NCBI RefSeq assembly: GCF_036227125.1
Contig: NZ_CP109435.1
Span: 5,208,001 to 5,272,000, forward strand
Direction of reading: 5' to 3'
Source: Streptomyces sp. NBC_01485
GTDB lineage: Bacteria > Actinomycetota > Actinomycetes > Streptomycetales > Streptomycetaceae
Length of the DNA stretch: 64,000 bases
Shown one piece after another: positions 53,377 to 63,400 of the stretch (position 1 is the stretch's first letter; each line of letters opens with the position of its first letter). The notes beneath the pieces are model-generated. The model did not search any database. It had not been told where the DNA came from and saw nothing but the letters and a program-made list of their open reading frames with translations. Position numbers and translations under genes: made by a program.

Positions 53377-53411
53377 CAGAGCCCAGCCCCCTACACGTGG
53401 GCTGGGCTCTG
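53377..53411 (+). terminator. Hairpin after integrase remnant
   Basis: Perfect 13-bp arms CAGAGCCCAGCCC and GGGCTGGGCTCTG around a 9-nt loop, 100 bp after the integrase stop. From here to 53593 no gene is seen. Confidence 0.65.
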
Positions 53412-53593
53412 CCTGACCAAGATCATCCCCCGTGTCCGGCGACAACCGTCCTCACCCGCCCCCAACGGATCAAGAATTCTGGCGGCCCCGGAAGCGCGGG
53501 GGGAGGTCCGGGTCTCGCCCCCCACGCACTCCCCCCGGCCCCGCTTCCGCGCTGACCGGCGCGGTTCAGTCTGGTCGCCGCAGCACCCCGGCC

Positions 53594-53818
53594 TTACTCG
53601 AGTTCGGCGAACAGTTCGGCATCGTAGGCCCGTTGGGCTGTAGGGCAGACCGGCTTCCAGGCTCGACCGCGCAGTGCGGCCGAAGTCGGCTGAGGTGCCG
53701 GCTGAGGTGTCGGGCGGGGGCGCCGTCGACGCCGGGGAGGCACCGTTGCCTTGGGCCGCCGGGTCCGCGCGGGGCGGCTCGTGTCGTGCTGGGTAGGCTT
53801 TCGCTGTCTGGGCTTCAT
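53594..53818 (-). CDS. Small proline/arginine-rich protein
   Basis: 74 aa from ATG 53818, with GGGAG seven bases upstream. The N-terminal 45 residues are almost only Arg, Lys, Pro, Thr and Gln; the C-terminus GRAWKPVCPTAQRAYDAELFAELE could fold. Divergent from the SARP gene. No family recognised and nothing indicates secretion. Confidence 0.4.
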   Translation of the reverse strand: MKPRQRKPTQHDTSRPARTRRPKATVPPRRRRRPRPTPQPAPQPTSAALRGRAWKPVCPTAQRAYDAELFAELE

Positions 53819-54100
53819 GGATTTCTCCCTGCTCAGGTGGTGTGTTTCCCGCCGCCCGGGTGGTGCTCTCGGTCCCCGTTCGGGGTTTGACCTTCGCCAT
53901 ACATGGCATACGTCTCCGGCGATCCGCTGGAGCGGTCGGGGTGGAATGTTTGAAGCGTTGCAGAAGAGTCGGGTGGCTGCCAAACCGTGAGCGTTAGCTG
54001 ACCGTTAATGTGCGCCCGGCGCCCCGTGGCATGCTTTTCCAGTGCCGGCCGATCAGGTCGATAGCGGCGTGTGGGTATGGGTGACTGGGAGATAATGATC

Positions 54101-56815
54101 ATGGAATTACGCGTGCTGGGCCCGGTAGTTGCCTTGCGGGGTGAACGATCGGTCGCGATCAAGTCGATTAAAGCCCGCGAACTTCTCGCCGTTCTGCTCA
54201 TGGCGCCTGGATTCCGTGCCTCGCACGCCAGTGTCACGCGCTTCCTGTGGCCAGATAAAGAATCGAACGCCAATCGAATTCGACAAACATCTCTTCAATT
54301 GCGGATCGCCATGCCAGATATCGCTCAGTCGAATGACCGGGGATTCTGCCAGATCGACGTCGATCCCCGGAAGATCGACTACGTCCGCTTCCAGGACTTC
54401 CAGCGTACGGCGAACGCCACTGAGGACTCCTCGGTCCGACTCAAGGCGCTCCGGTCCGCGCTCGGCGAGTGGCGGGGAACGCCACTGGAGGACATGCCAG
54501 GCGAAGGGTTCGAACAGAAGCGTGTCGAACTCATCGCAGAGTTGCGGAACGCGACAGCTGCCTGTGCACTCGCCGAATTGGAGTGCGGGCAGGCGCGCGC
54601 CGCGCTGGAGCGAGCAGACTCGGGGCTGGCCAGCTGGCCCGAGAACGAGAGGCTGGTCGAAGTCAAGGTGCGTGCCCTGGTCAGCCTTGGGAGGCAGGAC
54701 CAGGTCGAGCCACTGCTCGCCTCCTGGGGGCATCGGTTCGGCCGGTCCACCGTTCACCTGCTGCTCCTCGGCGAGACGGGGGGTCTCAGCAGTGTGCCTG
54801 TCGGTGCTTCGACCACGCCGGCCCGCTCGCAGCCCCGACAGCTTCCCTCGCAGGCCGTCGACATGGTCGGCCGCCAGCCCCAGCTTGATCAGCTCGCGGA
54901 GACTTTGCTGGGCCGGACGGCCGGTCGAAGTCGGCTCGCCGTGGTCACTGGCATGCCCGGTGTCGGGAAGACCTTCCTCGCCGGGCGAGCGGCAGTACAT
55001 GTCGAGGCGAGCTTCCCGGACGCGACCCTCTATGCCGACCTCGGCGGCTTCTCGTCAGGCGAGCCTGAGCGGCCCGACGCCGTTTTAGCCAGGTTCCTGA
55101 ACGATCTCGGGGTGCGCCCAGCGACTCCGACAATGGACGGCATGGTCTCCGCCTACCGGACCGCACTCGCGGACCGCGCGGTCTTGCTGGTCCTGGACAA
55201 CGCACGCGACGAGAACCATGTACGCCCACTTCTCCCCGGACTCGGGGCTAGCGCGGCGATCGTCACCAGTCGCCGCCAGCTGCACGGCTTGGCCATCAGG
55301 GAGGGAGCCGAGCTCGTCAACCTCGCTCCGTTGGACCGGCACGACGCCACCAAACTGCTGCGTACGCGACTGGGCGAGGATCGGATGCGCACGGCCGTTC
55401 CGTTCATCAGTGACCTTGTTGAGCACTGTGCCGGTGTGCCCCTGGCCTTGAAAATCATGGCCTCGCGGATCGCGGAGCGTCCATCCCAGGCGCTCGCGGG
55501 CATGGTCCGCGACCTGCGGCACGAGAGCACCAGGCTGCGGTCACTCGACCTGAGGTCAGAGAACTTGAGCGTCCGCCTGTTGCTGGAGGCGTCCCACAAG
55601 CTGCTGTCGGCAGCTGCGGCGAAGTTCCTCTGGCAGTTGGCGGTCCATCCGGGACCGACAGTCAGCTGGGCGGCGCTGCGAGCGCTAGAGCCGGACGACG
55701 CCATCGGCGTTAACGACGCGATCGACGAGCTGATGCGGATGAGCCTGGTGACCGAGCCGAGTTTCGAACGGTACTCCCTGCACGATCTGGTGCGCGTCTA
55801 CGCCAGCGAACTGGCAGACCAGCAAGACGAAGACGAGCGTTCCCGGGTCGTGGAGCGGGTGCTGCGCTTCCTGCTGCACAACGCGTGGGCCTGTGACCGG
55901 AAGTTGGATCCCGGCCGTCGACTGCCGATCGGCGAAGCCTCGAATCTTGAGGTGGTCACTCCGGCGCGTGCTGTGGATGCGATGTCCTGGTTCGAGGCCG
56001 AGTACTCGACCCTCACGGCTGCGGTCAGGCTGGCCGAGAAGCGCGGACTCGACCGCTATACGTGGCTGTTGTCGATGGTCCTGGTGACCTTCCAATGGCG
56101 ATCCGGGCGCAATCTAGACGCGCTCAAATACCTGACCAGCGCCCTTGAAGCCGCCGGTCGCGAGGCCAGTCCGGCCGACGTGGCCATGGTCCACCGGATG
56201 CTCGCCGGCACCCACCGAAGCCTCGCGGACCTTCCACGGGCAACGCGTGAACTACGAAGAGCAGTACGGGTGAGCGAGGACGACGGAGACGTCCTGGGCG
56301 CCGCTCTGGCGCGCCACATCCTCGGCGTCCTGCTACGCGAGAGCGGTGCCCCAAGAGAGGCGCTGGAGCATTTCACTGCAGCTCTGTCCGCCTTCGAGCA
56401 AGTCGGTGACCCCCTCGGCCAAGGTGCTGCGCTGAACGGGATCGGAAGTGCCCGCTACGACCTCGGGCAGTACGACACGGGGCTGGAGTACTGCCGGCGG
56501 TCGCTGACGCTGCTGGAAGGCACGGATGATCTCAACGGCCTGGCGCATGTGCTGTTCAGCCTGGGCCGGATCCGGCTGGCGCTGGGTGACCATGAGGCCG
56601 CCGTTGCCGACTTCGAGCGCGCTCGCAGTCTGTACCAGTCGATGACCTACGGCAGCAGGGAGGCCCGGACGCTGGTCTGGCTCGCGGACACGCTCCGGGA
56701 TGCCGACCGGCCCCGGGAGGCCGAGGAGGCGATCGATCGGGCTCAAGTCCTGCTGGGAGAACTGGGCGAAAGCGACCTTGACGCGGCTGTTGAGCGTCTG
56801 AGGTACCTGCTGTGA
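54101..56815 (+). CDS. SARP-family regulator with NB-ARC and TPR domains
   Basis: 904 aa from ATG 54101 (GGGAG nine bases upstream). Residues 1-95 are the OmpR-like winged helix of SARPs (MELRVLGPVVALRGERSVAIKSIKARELLAVLLM), 96-240 the bacterial transcriptional activation (BTAD) helices. An NB-ARC ATPase follows with Walker A GMPGVGKTF near 285 and VLLVLDNARDENHVRPLL. The C-terminal 300 residues are TPR repeats (GQGAALNGIGSARYDLGQYD). Like AfsR, it should activate target promoters in response to ligand or phosphorylation. In this setting the neighbouring kinase is an attractive partner. Codon usage is slightly less GC-biased at the 5' end. Confidence 0.85.
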   Translation: MELRVLGPVVALRGERSVAIKSIKARELLAVLLMAPGFRASHASVTRFLWPDKESNANRIRQTSLQLRIAMPDIAQSNDRGFCQIDVDPRKIDYVRFQDFQRTANATEDSSVRLKALRSALGEWRGTPLEDMPGEGFEQKRVELIAELRNATAACALAELECGQARAALERADSGLASWPENERLVEVKVRALVSLGRQDQVEPLLASWGHRFGRSTVHLLLLGETGGLSSVPVGASTTPARSQPRQLPSQAVDMVGRQPQLDQLAETLLGRTAGRSRLAVVTGMPGVGKTFLAGRAAVHVEASFPDATLYADLGGFSSGEPERPDAVLARFLNDLGVRPATPTMDGMVSAYRTALADRAVLLVLDNARDENHVRPLLPGLGASAAIVTSRRQLHGLAIREGAELVNLAPLDRHDATKLLRTRLGEDRMRTAVPFISDLVEHCAGVPLALKIMASRIAERPSQALAGMVRDLRHESTRLRSLDLRSENLSVRLLLEASHKLLSAAAAKFLWQLAVHPGPTVSWAALRALEPDDAIGVNDAIDELMRMSLVTEPSFERYSLHDLVRVYASELADQQDEDERSRVVERVLRFLLHNAWACDRKLDPGRRLPIGEASNLEVVTPARAVDAMSWFEAEYSTLTAAVRLAEKRGLDRYTWLLSMVLVTFQWRSGRNLDALKYLTSALEAAGREASPADVAMVHRMLAGTHRSLADLPRATRELRRAVRVSEDDGDVLGAALARHILGVLLRESGAPREALEHFTAALSAFEQVGDPLGQGAALNGIGSARYDLGQYDTGLEYCRRSLTLLEGTDDLNGLAHVLFSLGRIRLALGDHEAAVADFERARSLYQSMTYGSREARTLVWLADTLRDADRPREAEEAIDRAQVLLGELGESDLDAAVERLRYLL

Positions 56816-56848
56816 CGGCGACCCGGCACCGTGCAGCCCTGGAGCGAA

Positions 56849-57742
56849 TTACGGCACGGACAACCCGAGGCGGTAGGGGGCCGTCGGATCGGGGCGCGTC
56901 GCCTTCGGAGAGGCAGGGGAACCGGGCTCGGGCAGCATCGGTCGTAGGTAGCCCAGCACCTCAGCCACGCCGTCCGGCCGTTCGCGCGGGTCGACGGAGA
57001 CCATGGCGAGCGCGAGGCTCCGGAGTGGTTCGGGCATCTCGGCGCGGATGCCCTTAGGGAAGGCCGGGGTCGTGGCGTCAGGCGGGCCTTCCAAACTGCT
57101 GTACGGCAGCTCCGGGCCCAGCATTGCGAACAGCATCGCGCCAAGGGAGAAGACGTCGACCTGCGGAGCGAGCACCGCCGTCCGGTCGTACTGCTCCGGG
57201 GGCGCGTAACCGGGAGTGCCGCGAGGATCGTCGTTGATGTCTCCGGCCACGCCGGAGATGCCCACGTCCAGCAGCCGGACACGACCGTCGAACTGCATCA
57301 TCACGTTTTTCGCCGTGACATCCCGATGCACGTATTTCTCATCGTGCACGCTGTCCAGAATCTTGCAGAGCTGGGCGACGACCGACACAGCCGCAGCCGC
57401 CGGAACGGGGTGGTGGTCGGTGATCCAGGACTCGACCGTAAGGCCCTCGACCAGTTCCATCACGATGTACCGGCCTCTGTTCCGCCCATAGTGGCCGTTC
57501 CCCATCAATCGGGGGATTCCCGGCACGCGCCGCATGAACTGGAGCCGCTCGAGCTCGTTCTCCATGGGTAGAGCGGCGGAGGCGTAAGCGGTTGTTGATT
57601 CGAAGGTACGAGGGAACTGTGATTTGACCGCCACTTCGCAACGGCGCTGCTCGTCCAGCGCCGCGAAGATCTCGCCCTCACCGCCTTTTCCGAGCTTTCG
57701 TAGCACTCGATAACGACCGTCAAGGAGAATGCCAGGAAACAA
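56849..57742 (-). CDS. Serine/threonine protein kinase
   Basis: 297 aa from TTG 57742, which has GGAGG at correct spacing; a GTG at 57787 would add 15 residues. A complete small Hanks-type kinase: LGKGGEGE glycine loop (17-24), VAVK40, HRDVTAKN near 137, LDVG in place of DFG, and APPE in place of APE, DVFSLGAML. No transmembrane or sensor domain; the tail is short and Pro-rich. The DVG and APPE changes are tolerated in some active kinases. Divergent from the nuclease-helicase operon and tail-to-tail with the SARP gene. Confidence 0.8.
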   Translation of the reverse strand: MFPGILLDGRYRVLRKLGKGGEGEIFAALDEQRRCEVAVKSQFPRTFESTTAYASAALPMENELERLQFMRRVPGIPRLMGNGHYGRNRGRYIVMELVEGLTVESWITDHHPVPAAAAVSVVAQLCKILDSVHDEKYVHRDVTAKNVMMQFDGRVRLLDVGISGVAGDINDDPRGTPGYAPPEQYDRTAVLAPQVDVFSLGAMLFAMLGPELPYSSLEGPPDATTPAFPKGIRAEMPEPLRSLALAMVSVDPRERPDGVAEVLGYLRPMLPEPGSPASPKATRPDPTAPYRLGLSVP

Positions 57743-57816
57743 CGTGTCCCTCCGTAAGGAAAAGTAAATCCCCGATCGGCTCGACACATGTCTCGGGGTG
57801 CAGAAGTGAGGAAATT
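57743..57816. promoter_or_regulatory. Divergent promoter region, kinase and nuclease operon
   Basis: The 74 bp between the starts must hold both promoters or at least one. It is noticeably AT-richer than the surroundings (gaggaaattatgacagaaaa). GAGG lies before ATG 57817 and GGAGG before TTG 57742. Confidence 0.5.
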
Positions 57817-59391
57817 ATGACAGAAAATTGGCCACCCGCTGGCCTGGTTGGGGATTCCGCCGTCGTCACCATGCGGCTCAGCATGTTCGGCCCGGAGCGG
57901 TACCAGTGCCCCGCGTCCAACGTGCTGAAGGCACGCGGACTCAAGCCGCGCGCCCGGTCCGCCTGGAAACCGGAGGTACTGGATCCATTCCCCCATGGCC
58001 CGTTCATGGCTGCAGCCGACGAGTTTGAAAGACCGGTGGACGAGCCGTTGCCGCGCGCATCCAGAAGTGGTCGGCAACGTCCGCTGCACGACGGTGTACG
58101 GCAGTGGACCGAGCATGCGCTGCGGACGTACCGAGAGGCGTTTCCTAGGGACCCGGACCTGCGTCTCGCCCATGCACCCTGGATTTACAAGCATCAGCAA
58201 GCTACCGGCAACGGTCAGGCCACCGTGGAGTACCGGATCACCGCCTGGGGACGCTGCTTGGAGTCCACCGACGGTCGACTGCGCGAGCTGCGCCTGCCAG
58301 TTAACCGTCTCCGTGCCCGCAGCGAGGCGGAACGCGCGATAGCTGCGCTCGTTGTGGCAGAGGGCGACTTCGATCCTCGGCTGGAACGAGTCAAGGTCGT
58401 TCAGTTTGCCCTGTCTGACGGCCGCATGGGCCCGGTCTTCGAGGGCACCCGGGACGAAGCCCTGGCCGTATACAGGGAAGACGGGGCACCCGCTGTCCGC
58501 GCGCTGCTCGACAGCCAGGAGTACCGCCCCGGCACCGCCTGCGCCTCGTGCGTCGTCGCGCCGGTTTGCCCGGCACTTCCGAAGGCCGCGGGGCTGCTGG
58601 GGCTGACCGACCGGAGTCGGCCGCGGCGCAGTTGGTCTTCGACCACTGGTCGAGGCCACCAGAGTTGCCCGGCCCGCGGCTATCTGCGTGGCCTGCGGCT
58701 CCCGACCGATGACGCAGTGGAGAGGGGCGCTGCCGTTGAACGTGGGCGGGCGGTACATGCGTTCCTCGCCGAGCGGCACAACCGGCAGCAGCGCACGCTG
58801 TGCACGCCCGAGATTCCGGCGGACTGGGTGCCCGAGGGATACCGGCTCTTCGATGAGGAGCGGCAGCTCGGCGCCGATTTGCTCCGTCACCATGCCGAGG
58901 TCTGCCCGCTGCGTACGGTCGGACCGCAGTCGGAGATCCGGATCGAACCCCAGCTGGCGTTCGACGACCCCGCAGCCGACCTGCTTGTCCTGGCGGACCC
59001 CGACCTGCTGTACCAGGACGCGGGTTCCTGGGTCTGGCGGGAGACCAAGACCTCCGCCAGCGACCGCCCCCGCCGCGACGTACTTGCTGCCTATCCCCAG
59101 CTGGCCTTGGCCGTAAAGATCATCGGCAGTGGCGCACTGCCCGGCCCGCAGGCCCGAGGACGGGTCGAGCTGGAGCTGCTGCGCCCTGGAGGAGCCGACC
59201 TGCGCACGCTCGACCCGTTCGCACACTCAACCCGTGCCGCCGCTGAGGCGGTGCTGCGCGAGCAGGTCTCAGGTTGGCATACGGAGACGCTCTTCAAGGC
59301 AGTTCCCGGCAACGAGTGCGCCAGCTGCGAGGTGGCGCGGTGGTGCTCAGCGCGGCAGTCGCTGCCGCCTGGACCGGGGGCGGGTCTGTGA
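57817..59391 (+). CDS. RecB/Cas4-like PD-(D/E)XK nuclease with Cys clusters
   Basis: 524 aa. The C-terminal half has the RecB-family nuclease motifs: VERGRAVHAFL near 309, Asp in LADPDLLYQDAG near 393, ETK in WRETKTSASD (E409, K411) and QLAL in AAYPQLALAVK. Two Cys clusters flank it, CASC-x5-C near 241 (ACASCVVAPVCP) and CASC-x5-C near 502 (ECASCEVARWCSAR), consistent with an iron-sulphur or zinc cluster as in Cas4 and AddB. The N-terminal 230 residues are unassigned. First gene of an operon: the GTG of the next gene overlaps its stop by 4 bp. Confidence 0.75.
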   Translation: MTENWPPAGLVGDSAVVTMRLSMFGPERYQCPASNVLKARGLKPRARSAWKPEVLDPFPHGPFMAAADEFERPVDEPLPRASRSGRQRPLHDGVRQWTEHALRTYREAFPRDPDLRLAHAPWIYKHQQATGNGQATVEYRITAWGRCLESTDGRLRELRLPVNRLRARSEAERAIAALVVAEGDFDPRLERVKVVQFALSDGRMGPVFEGTRDEALAVYREDGAPAVRALLDSQEYRPGTACASCVVAPVCPALPKAAGLLGLTDRSRPRRSWSSTTGRGHQSCPARGYLRGLRLPTDDAVERGAAVERGRAVHAFLAERHNRQQRTLCTPEIPADWVPEGYRLFDEERQLGADLLRHHAEVCPLRTVGPQSEIRIEPQLAFDDPAADLLVLADPDLLYQDAGSWVWRETKTSASDRPRRDVLAAYPQLALAVKIIGSGALPGPQARGRVELELLRPGGADLRTLDPFAHSTRAAAEAVLREQVSGWHTETLFKAVPGNECASCEVARWCSARQSLPPGPGAGL

Positions 59392-60449
59392 CCGAGGACA
59401 AGCGGACGGACATTGACCTGCTGGTCGGGGTGGCGCGCGGTGTGATCGAGCTGACCTCGATTGCCCGGTCCTCGGCGTTCCGGCTGCCTTACCCGTCCAG
59501 AGTTCAGCTCGCCCTGGACCAAATGGTGCTGTCCGGAATAACCCAGGGTCATCCAGTACCCGCCGGAGTACCGGACCTGATGTCCTGGTGCCGGGAGCGA
59601 GGACCGGAGGAATGGGGACTGGAGCTCCCGGACGGTTTCCTGATCGCGGGCGCTCGCCTGATCCATCCCACGGCGGGTGAGCCGACCCGGACCTGCGCCG
59701 AACTGGCTTCTCTCGGCCCGCACGGTGTGCCGGAGCAGGAAGCCGAGACACTGCTGGCCGGACTCGCCGGCGCCTGTGGCACCGAGGAACGGTTTGCGGC
59801 CTGCCGTGACTTCCTCATCCGTCGGCCGGTCATGCTCAGGCCCGACCCGATGGAGCTGCTGCGGCCGACCACCGCTCAGACCTGGAGTCTGGTCAAGGGG
59901 CTCTACAGTGCCGTGCCCGACCGCTTCCTGTCCGACGGACTGGTGCACTGCTGCACCGGCTGCGGGCTGCTCGCCAAGTCTGTTACGGCGGGCGGTCCCT
60001 GGTGCGAGGGCGGTTGTCCGCCGGGGGACCACAAACTCGAAACGACTCACGAGCCCCAGTCGGCCCTTGCCCTGCCGCTCGCCCTCCGGCTCTTCCTAGC
60101 GCTCCCAGGCCGCACGGAGCAGGCTGTCCGATCCCGGCTCACGGATCAGGTTGAGCTGCTTCCGCTGAGCCTGGGCGTTCACCGCATCACCGGTCAGGAC
60201 GTGACCGTCCGCGCCTTCCAGGTCCATGACCGGGTACAGCCGGGGCCAGCCGCCTTGCGGGCAGCGGAGGTCGCTGCCCTGCTCGGCAGACCGCTGGACA
60301 TCGTGGTGCCGGATGGTGTGGCGGCGCGTCCCGGATATCGCCAGCAATTCGACCGTGCCCTGCCAGCGGACGCACAGGTGCGCCTGTTGTCCGCGAGTGA
60401 CTTCACCGCACCGGGACCGGCCGGTCGACCGAGGAGGAACCATGCGTAG
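59388..60449 (+). CDS. Zinc-ribbon protein with degenerate REase-like C-terminus
   Basis: 353 aa from GTG 59388. Central Cys pairs HCCTGCGLLAK and GPWCEGGC (near 187-209) form a zinc ribbon. The end, VHRITGQDVTVRAFQVHDRV with PGPAALRAAEVAALLGRPLDIVVPDGV and VRLLSASDF, has the secondary-structure order of the REase-fold protein of predicted pPIWI-RE islands. Where such enzymes have a D-x-K site, this reads FQVHD, so catalysis may be lost. The first 180 residues are helical. The identification is inference from operon context and this resemblance. Confidence 0.5.
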   Translation: MTEDKRTDIDLLVGVARGVIELTSIARSSAFRLPYPSRVQLALDQMVLSGITQGHPVPAGVPDLMSWCRERGPEEWGLELPDGFLIAGARLIHPTAGEPTRTCAELASLGPHGVPEQEAETLLAGLAGACGTEERFAACRDFLIRRPVMLRPDPMELLRPTTAQTWSLVKGLYSAVPDRFLSDGLVHCCTGCGLLAKSVTAGGPWCEGGCPPGDHKLETTHEPQSALALPLALRLFLALPGRTEQAVRSRLTDQVELLPLSLGVHRITGQDVTVRAFQVHDRVQPGPAALRAAEVAALLGRPLDIVVPDGVAARPGYRQQFDRALPADAQVRLLSASDFTAPGPAGRPRRNHA

Positions 60450-63400
60450 TACCACCCAGCCCCTGAGCGAGGTGGTCTCCCTTCTGTCGGACGCCGCCCC
60501 GCAGATGAAGAGAGCCCGGCTCGTCTCATTGTGCGAGATCGAGGTAGGGCTGCTGCTCCAGGAGACGTTCGCGGCCGAAACACCGGCTGCGGACGCGTGG
60601 ACGCTGTTCAGCGGGTACCCGTTCGCGCGAGCCTGGGGCGCCGTCGATGCGGTCGGGGAACAGACCCTTCGTACAGCCCGGCATACGCTGTGGACCTGGG
60701 GCCGCCGTATGGCCTGGACCGAGGCGCTCCAGGAGTACCAACTGCTCGACCGCCAGATCCGTGGCTACGAGATTGTCGACCCGGACCTTCCAGCTGTCCG
60801 CCGACTCTCGCTGTCGGTGGCGCCGAACCGATGGGAGACCTACGAGCGGCTGCTGCACCAAGCACCGGCTTTCGCCGGACGGCCGATGGCGTTCGCGAAG
60901 GCTGGCTGGCACGCCTTCCCGATCGGCCGAGACCTGACCACTGTCCAACTGCCCGAGTCGGCTCTGCCGTCTCCGGTCAGCCATGACCTCGCGGCGCCGC
61001 CCGCGAATGGCGGTGAGCCACTGTCCTTCCTGTGGGACGACCTGCTGGAAACGGCGGCGTTCATGGATTCGGTGAAACCCGAGAACTGGACCAAGCGACT
61101 TCGGGCGATCCACCTTTTCACCCGCCAGGCCGGCGAGTTCCGCTGCTCAGACAGCTTCGAGGTGGCACGGATCCAGCACCTGCTGGGCATCGTCGGCGCA
61201 GGCAAGAGCACCCTGCGGGACGTACTGGCGGTACACCTAGCTGGCCAGGGTCTCCGGGCGACCATTGTTGTCGGGGACGTCGCAGAACAGCTCAAGCTGG
61301 TTGAGCTGTACAACACGTACGTACCGGGATCGGCCGCCCCGGTGCTCGGTGCGTCGGGCCGCCAGCAGCACGCCGAACGGCTGCACCGGCGGTTGGCCAG
61401 CCGTGGCAGGCGCAATCTGCTCGCCCATGACGACCCCGCGTTCGCGTACTTGAGTACGTCCTGCGCCTTGAACGCGCTGCGGTACTCGGAAGTGCAACTC
61501 GACGACGACCTACTGGGATTCGGCGAGGCGCCTTGCGCCAGGTTGCAGCAGCCCAGCCGCCGCCGCGACCTCGCGGAGGATTCGTGGGGACGGCAGCCGT
61601 TGGCCTGCCCCTTCTGGTCTGCCTGTCCCCGCCATCACGGGGCCCGTGAGCTGGTGAGCGCGGCCCTCTGGGTCGCCACGCCCGCCAGCCTGGTCGACTC
61701 CAAAGTGCCACACCCGCAGAACCCCGAGAGCATCCGCTACCTCGAACTTGCCTGTCGACGCAGCGATCTGGTGATCGTGGACGAGGCGGATCGGGTCCAG
61801 ATGCAGTTCGACCGGATGTTCGCGCCGGCCATCCCGCTGATCGGCGGCGGCTCGGACACCCGGTCCTTCCTCCACGACGTCAACCAGCACCGCATCCGCG
61901 AGTTGGCCGGTGCCGGTGGGATCCAGCTGTCCGACCGTGACGTGGAGAACTGGTCGGCCGCCGTCAATACCACCCAGACCGCCGCCGATCGGTTGGTCGC
62001 CATGTTGGTCCGCGACGTCGAGCTGCGCGACTGGGTCAGGACCGGGTACTTCAGTGCATGGACGCTTCAACTCCGTCTGCTGGAGGAGCGATACCCGCTC
62101 CCGGAGGACCGCGAGGACACACCGGCAGAGGCGGCGGAACAAGCCACCGAGCACTCGCATCGGGCGTCAAGGCTGCGGCTCACCGAGATCCTCGACGCCT
62201 TCCGGGAGAACCCGTTCGGCGACCGACATCGCTTCACCGAGGACGGCGTCGAACTCACCGGCCTGCTTGGCGAACTCCTGCACACCAACCGCCGCGAGCG
62301 CACTCGGGAGAGGCTGGAGCAGATGCTCCGCGACCTGTTCGCCCTCGACCCGTTGCTGGAGCCCACTGAAGAAGGCCAGGAGCGCTACCGGGAACTGCGT
62401 GTCCTCGCCAGTGGGGAGCGGCTGCGGAAGTCGGAGCCTCATGAGAAGGGTCGGAAGAAGGCCAAGCGCCGGAGGAACAAGCACCTTCCGGAAAGCCCGG
62501 ACGTATGGCTCAAGCTGCTCATGACCCGCTTCGAGTTCACCCTGCTGCTCAGCGCGCTGGAGCCCAAACTAGCTCTGATCAACGCCATGTGGCCGCGCGC
62601 CGCAGCAGCGCTCAACCTGGGCTTCAACGAGATGTACCGCAGGCCGCTCGACTACGGGCCCATGGTGCCCGAGGCGCCGATGGGCAACGTGATCGGTTTC
62701 CAGTTCCTGATGGACGGCCCCGACCCCGGCGGAGTGCGTACCGGGGAACTGCGCTTCTTCCGGTGCAGTGGGGTCGGCCGGGCACTGCTCCGTGCGATGC
62801 CAGACCTGCCGACGGTGGACGGCCTCCCCGGCACCAACGTCCTCCTGATGTCGGGCAGCAGTTGGGCAGGTAGCTCCAGTCGGTACCACATCCCGGTGGA
62901 CATCGGCGTGATCATCGAGCCGGCCCCGGAGGAGTTAGACCGGATCGCCGAACTGAGCGAGTTCCGCTTCGAGTTCATCCGCGACGGTTGCGGATGCCGC
63001 GCGGGATGCGCGTGCGATGAGCAGTACGAGGCACAGCGGCTCTCTGGCGAACCACTTGACCAGCGGGCGGACATCCTGCGCCGGATGGTCATCGCTCTCG
63101 GCAGGGAGGACGCCGGTATTAGTCGTCTTCGGGAGGAGTTGACGCTTCTCCCGGAGAGCCGTCGCCACATCCTGCTGCTCGTCGGCAGCTATGAGGAATC
63201 CAAGGTCGTGGCAGACACCCTGCATACCCTGAACAAGCGCTGGAAGGGCAGGGTCCGTCGGCTGGCATCCGATGACGATCCCGAAGCCGGCACCTGGTCG
63301 GACGACGATGAGCATCACGCGCCCGTGCTGCGCCGTGGCGATGTGGAGACGCTGGCCACCACTCGGGCCGAAATCCTGGTGGCGCCACTGCTGGCGGTCG

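Noticed and set aside
57817..59391. A CRISPR-Cas4 gene
   Set aside because: It has Cas4-like nuclease motifs but is 524 aa, and no other cas gene or repeat array is in the window.
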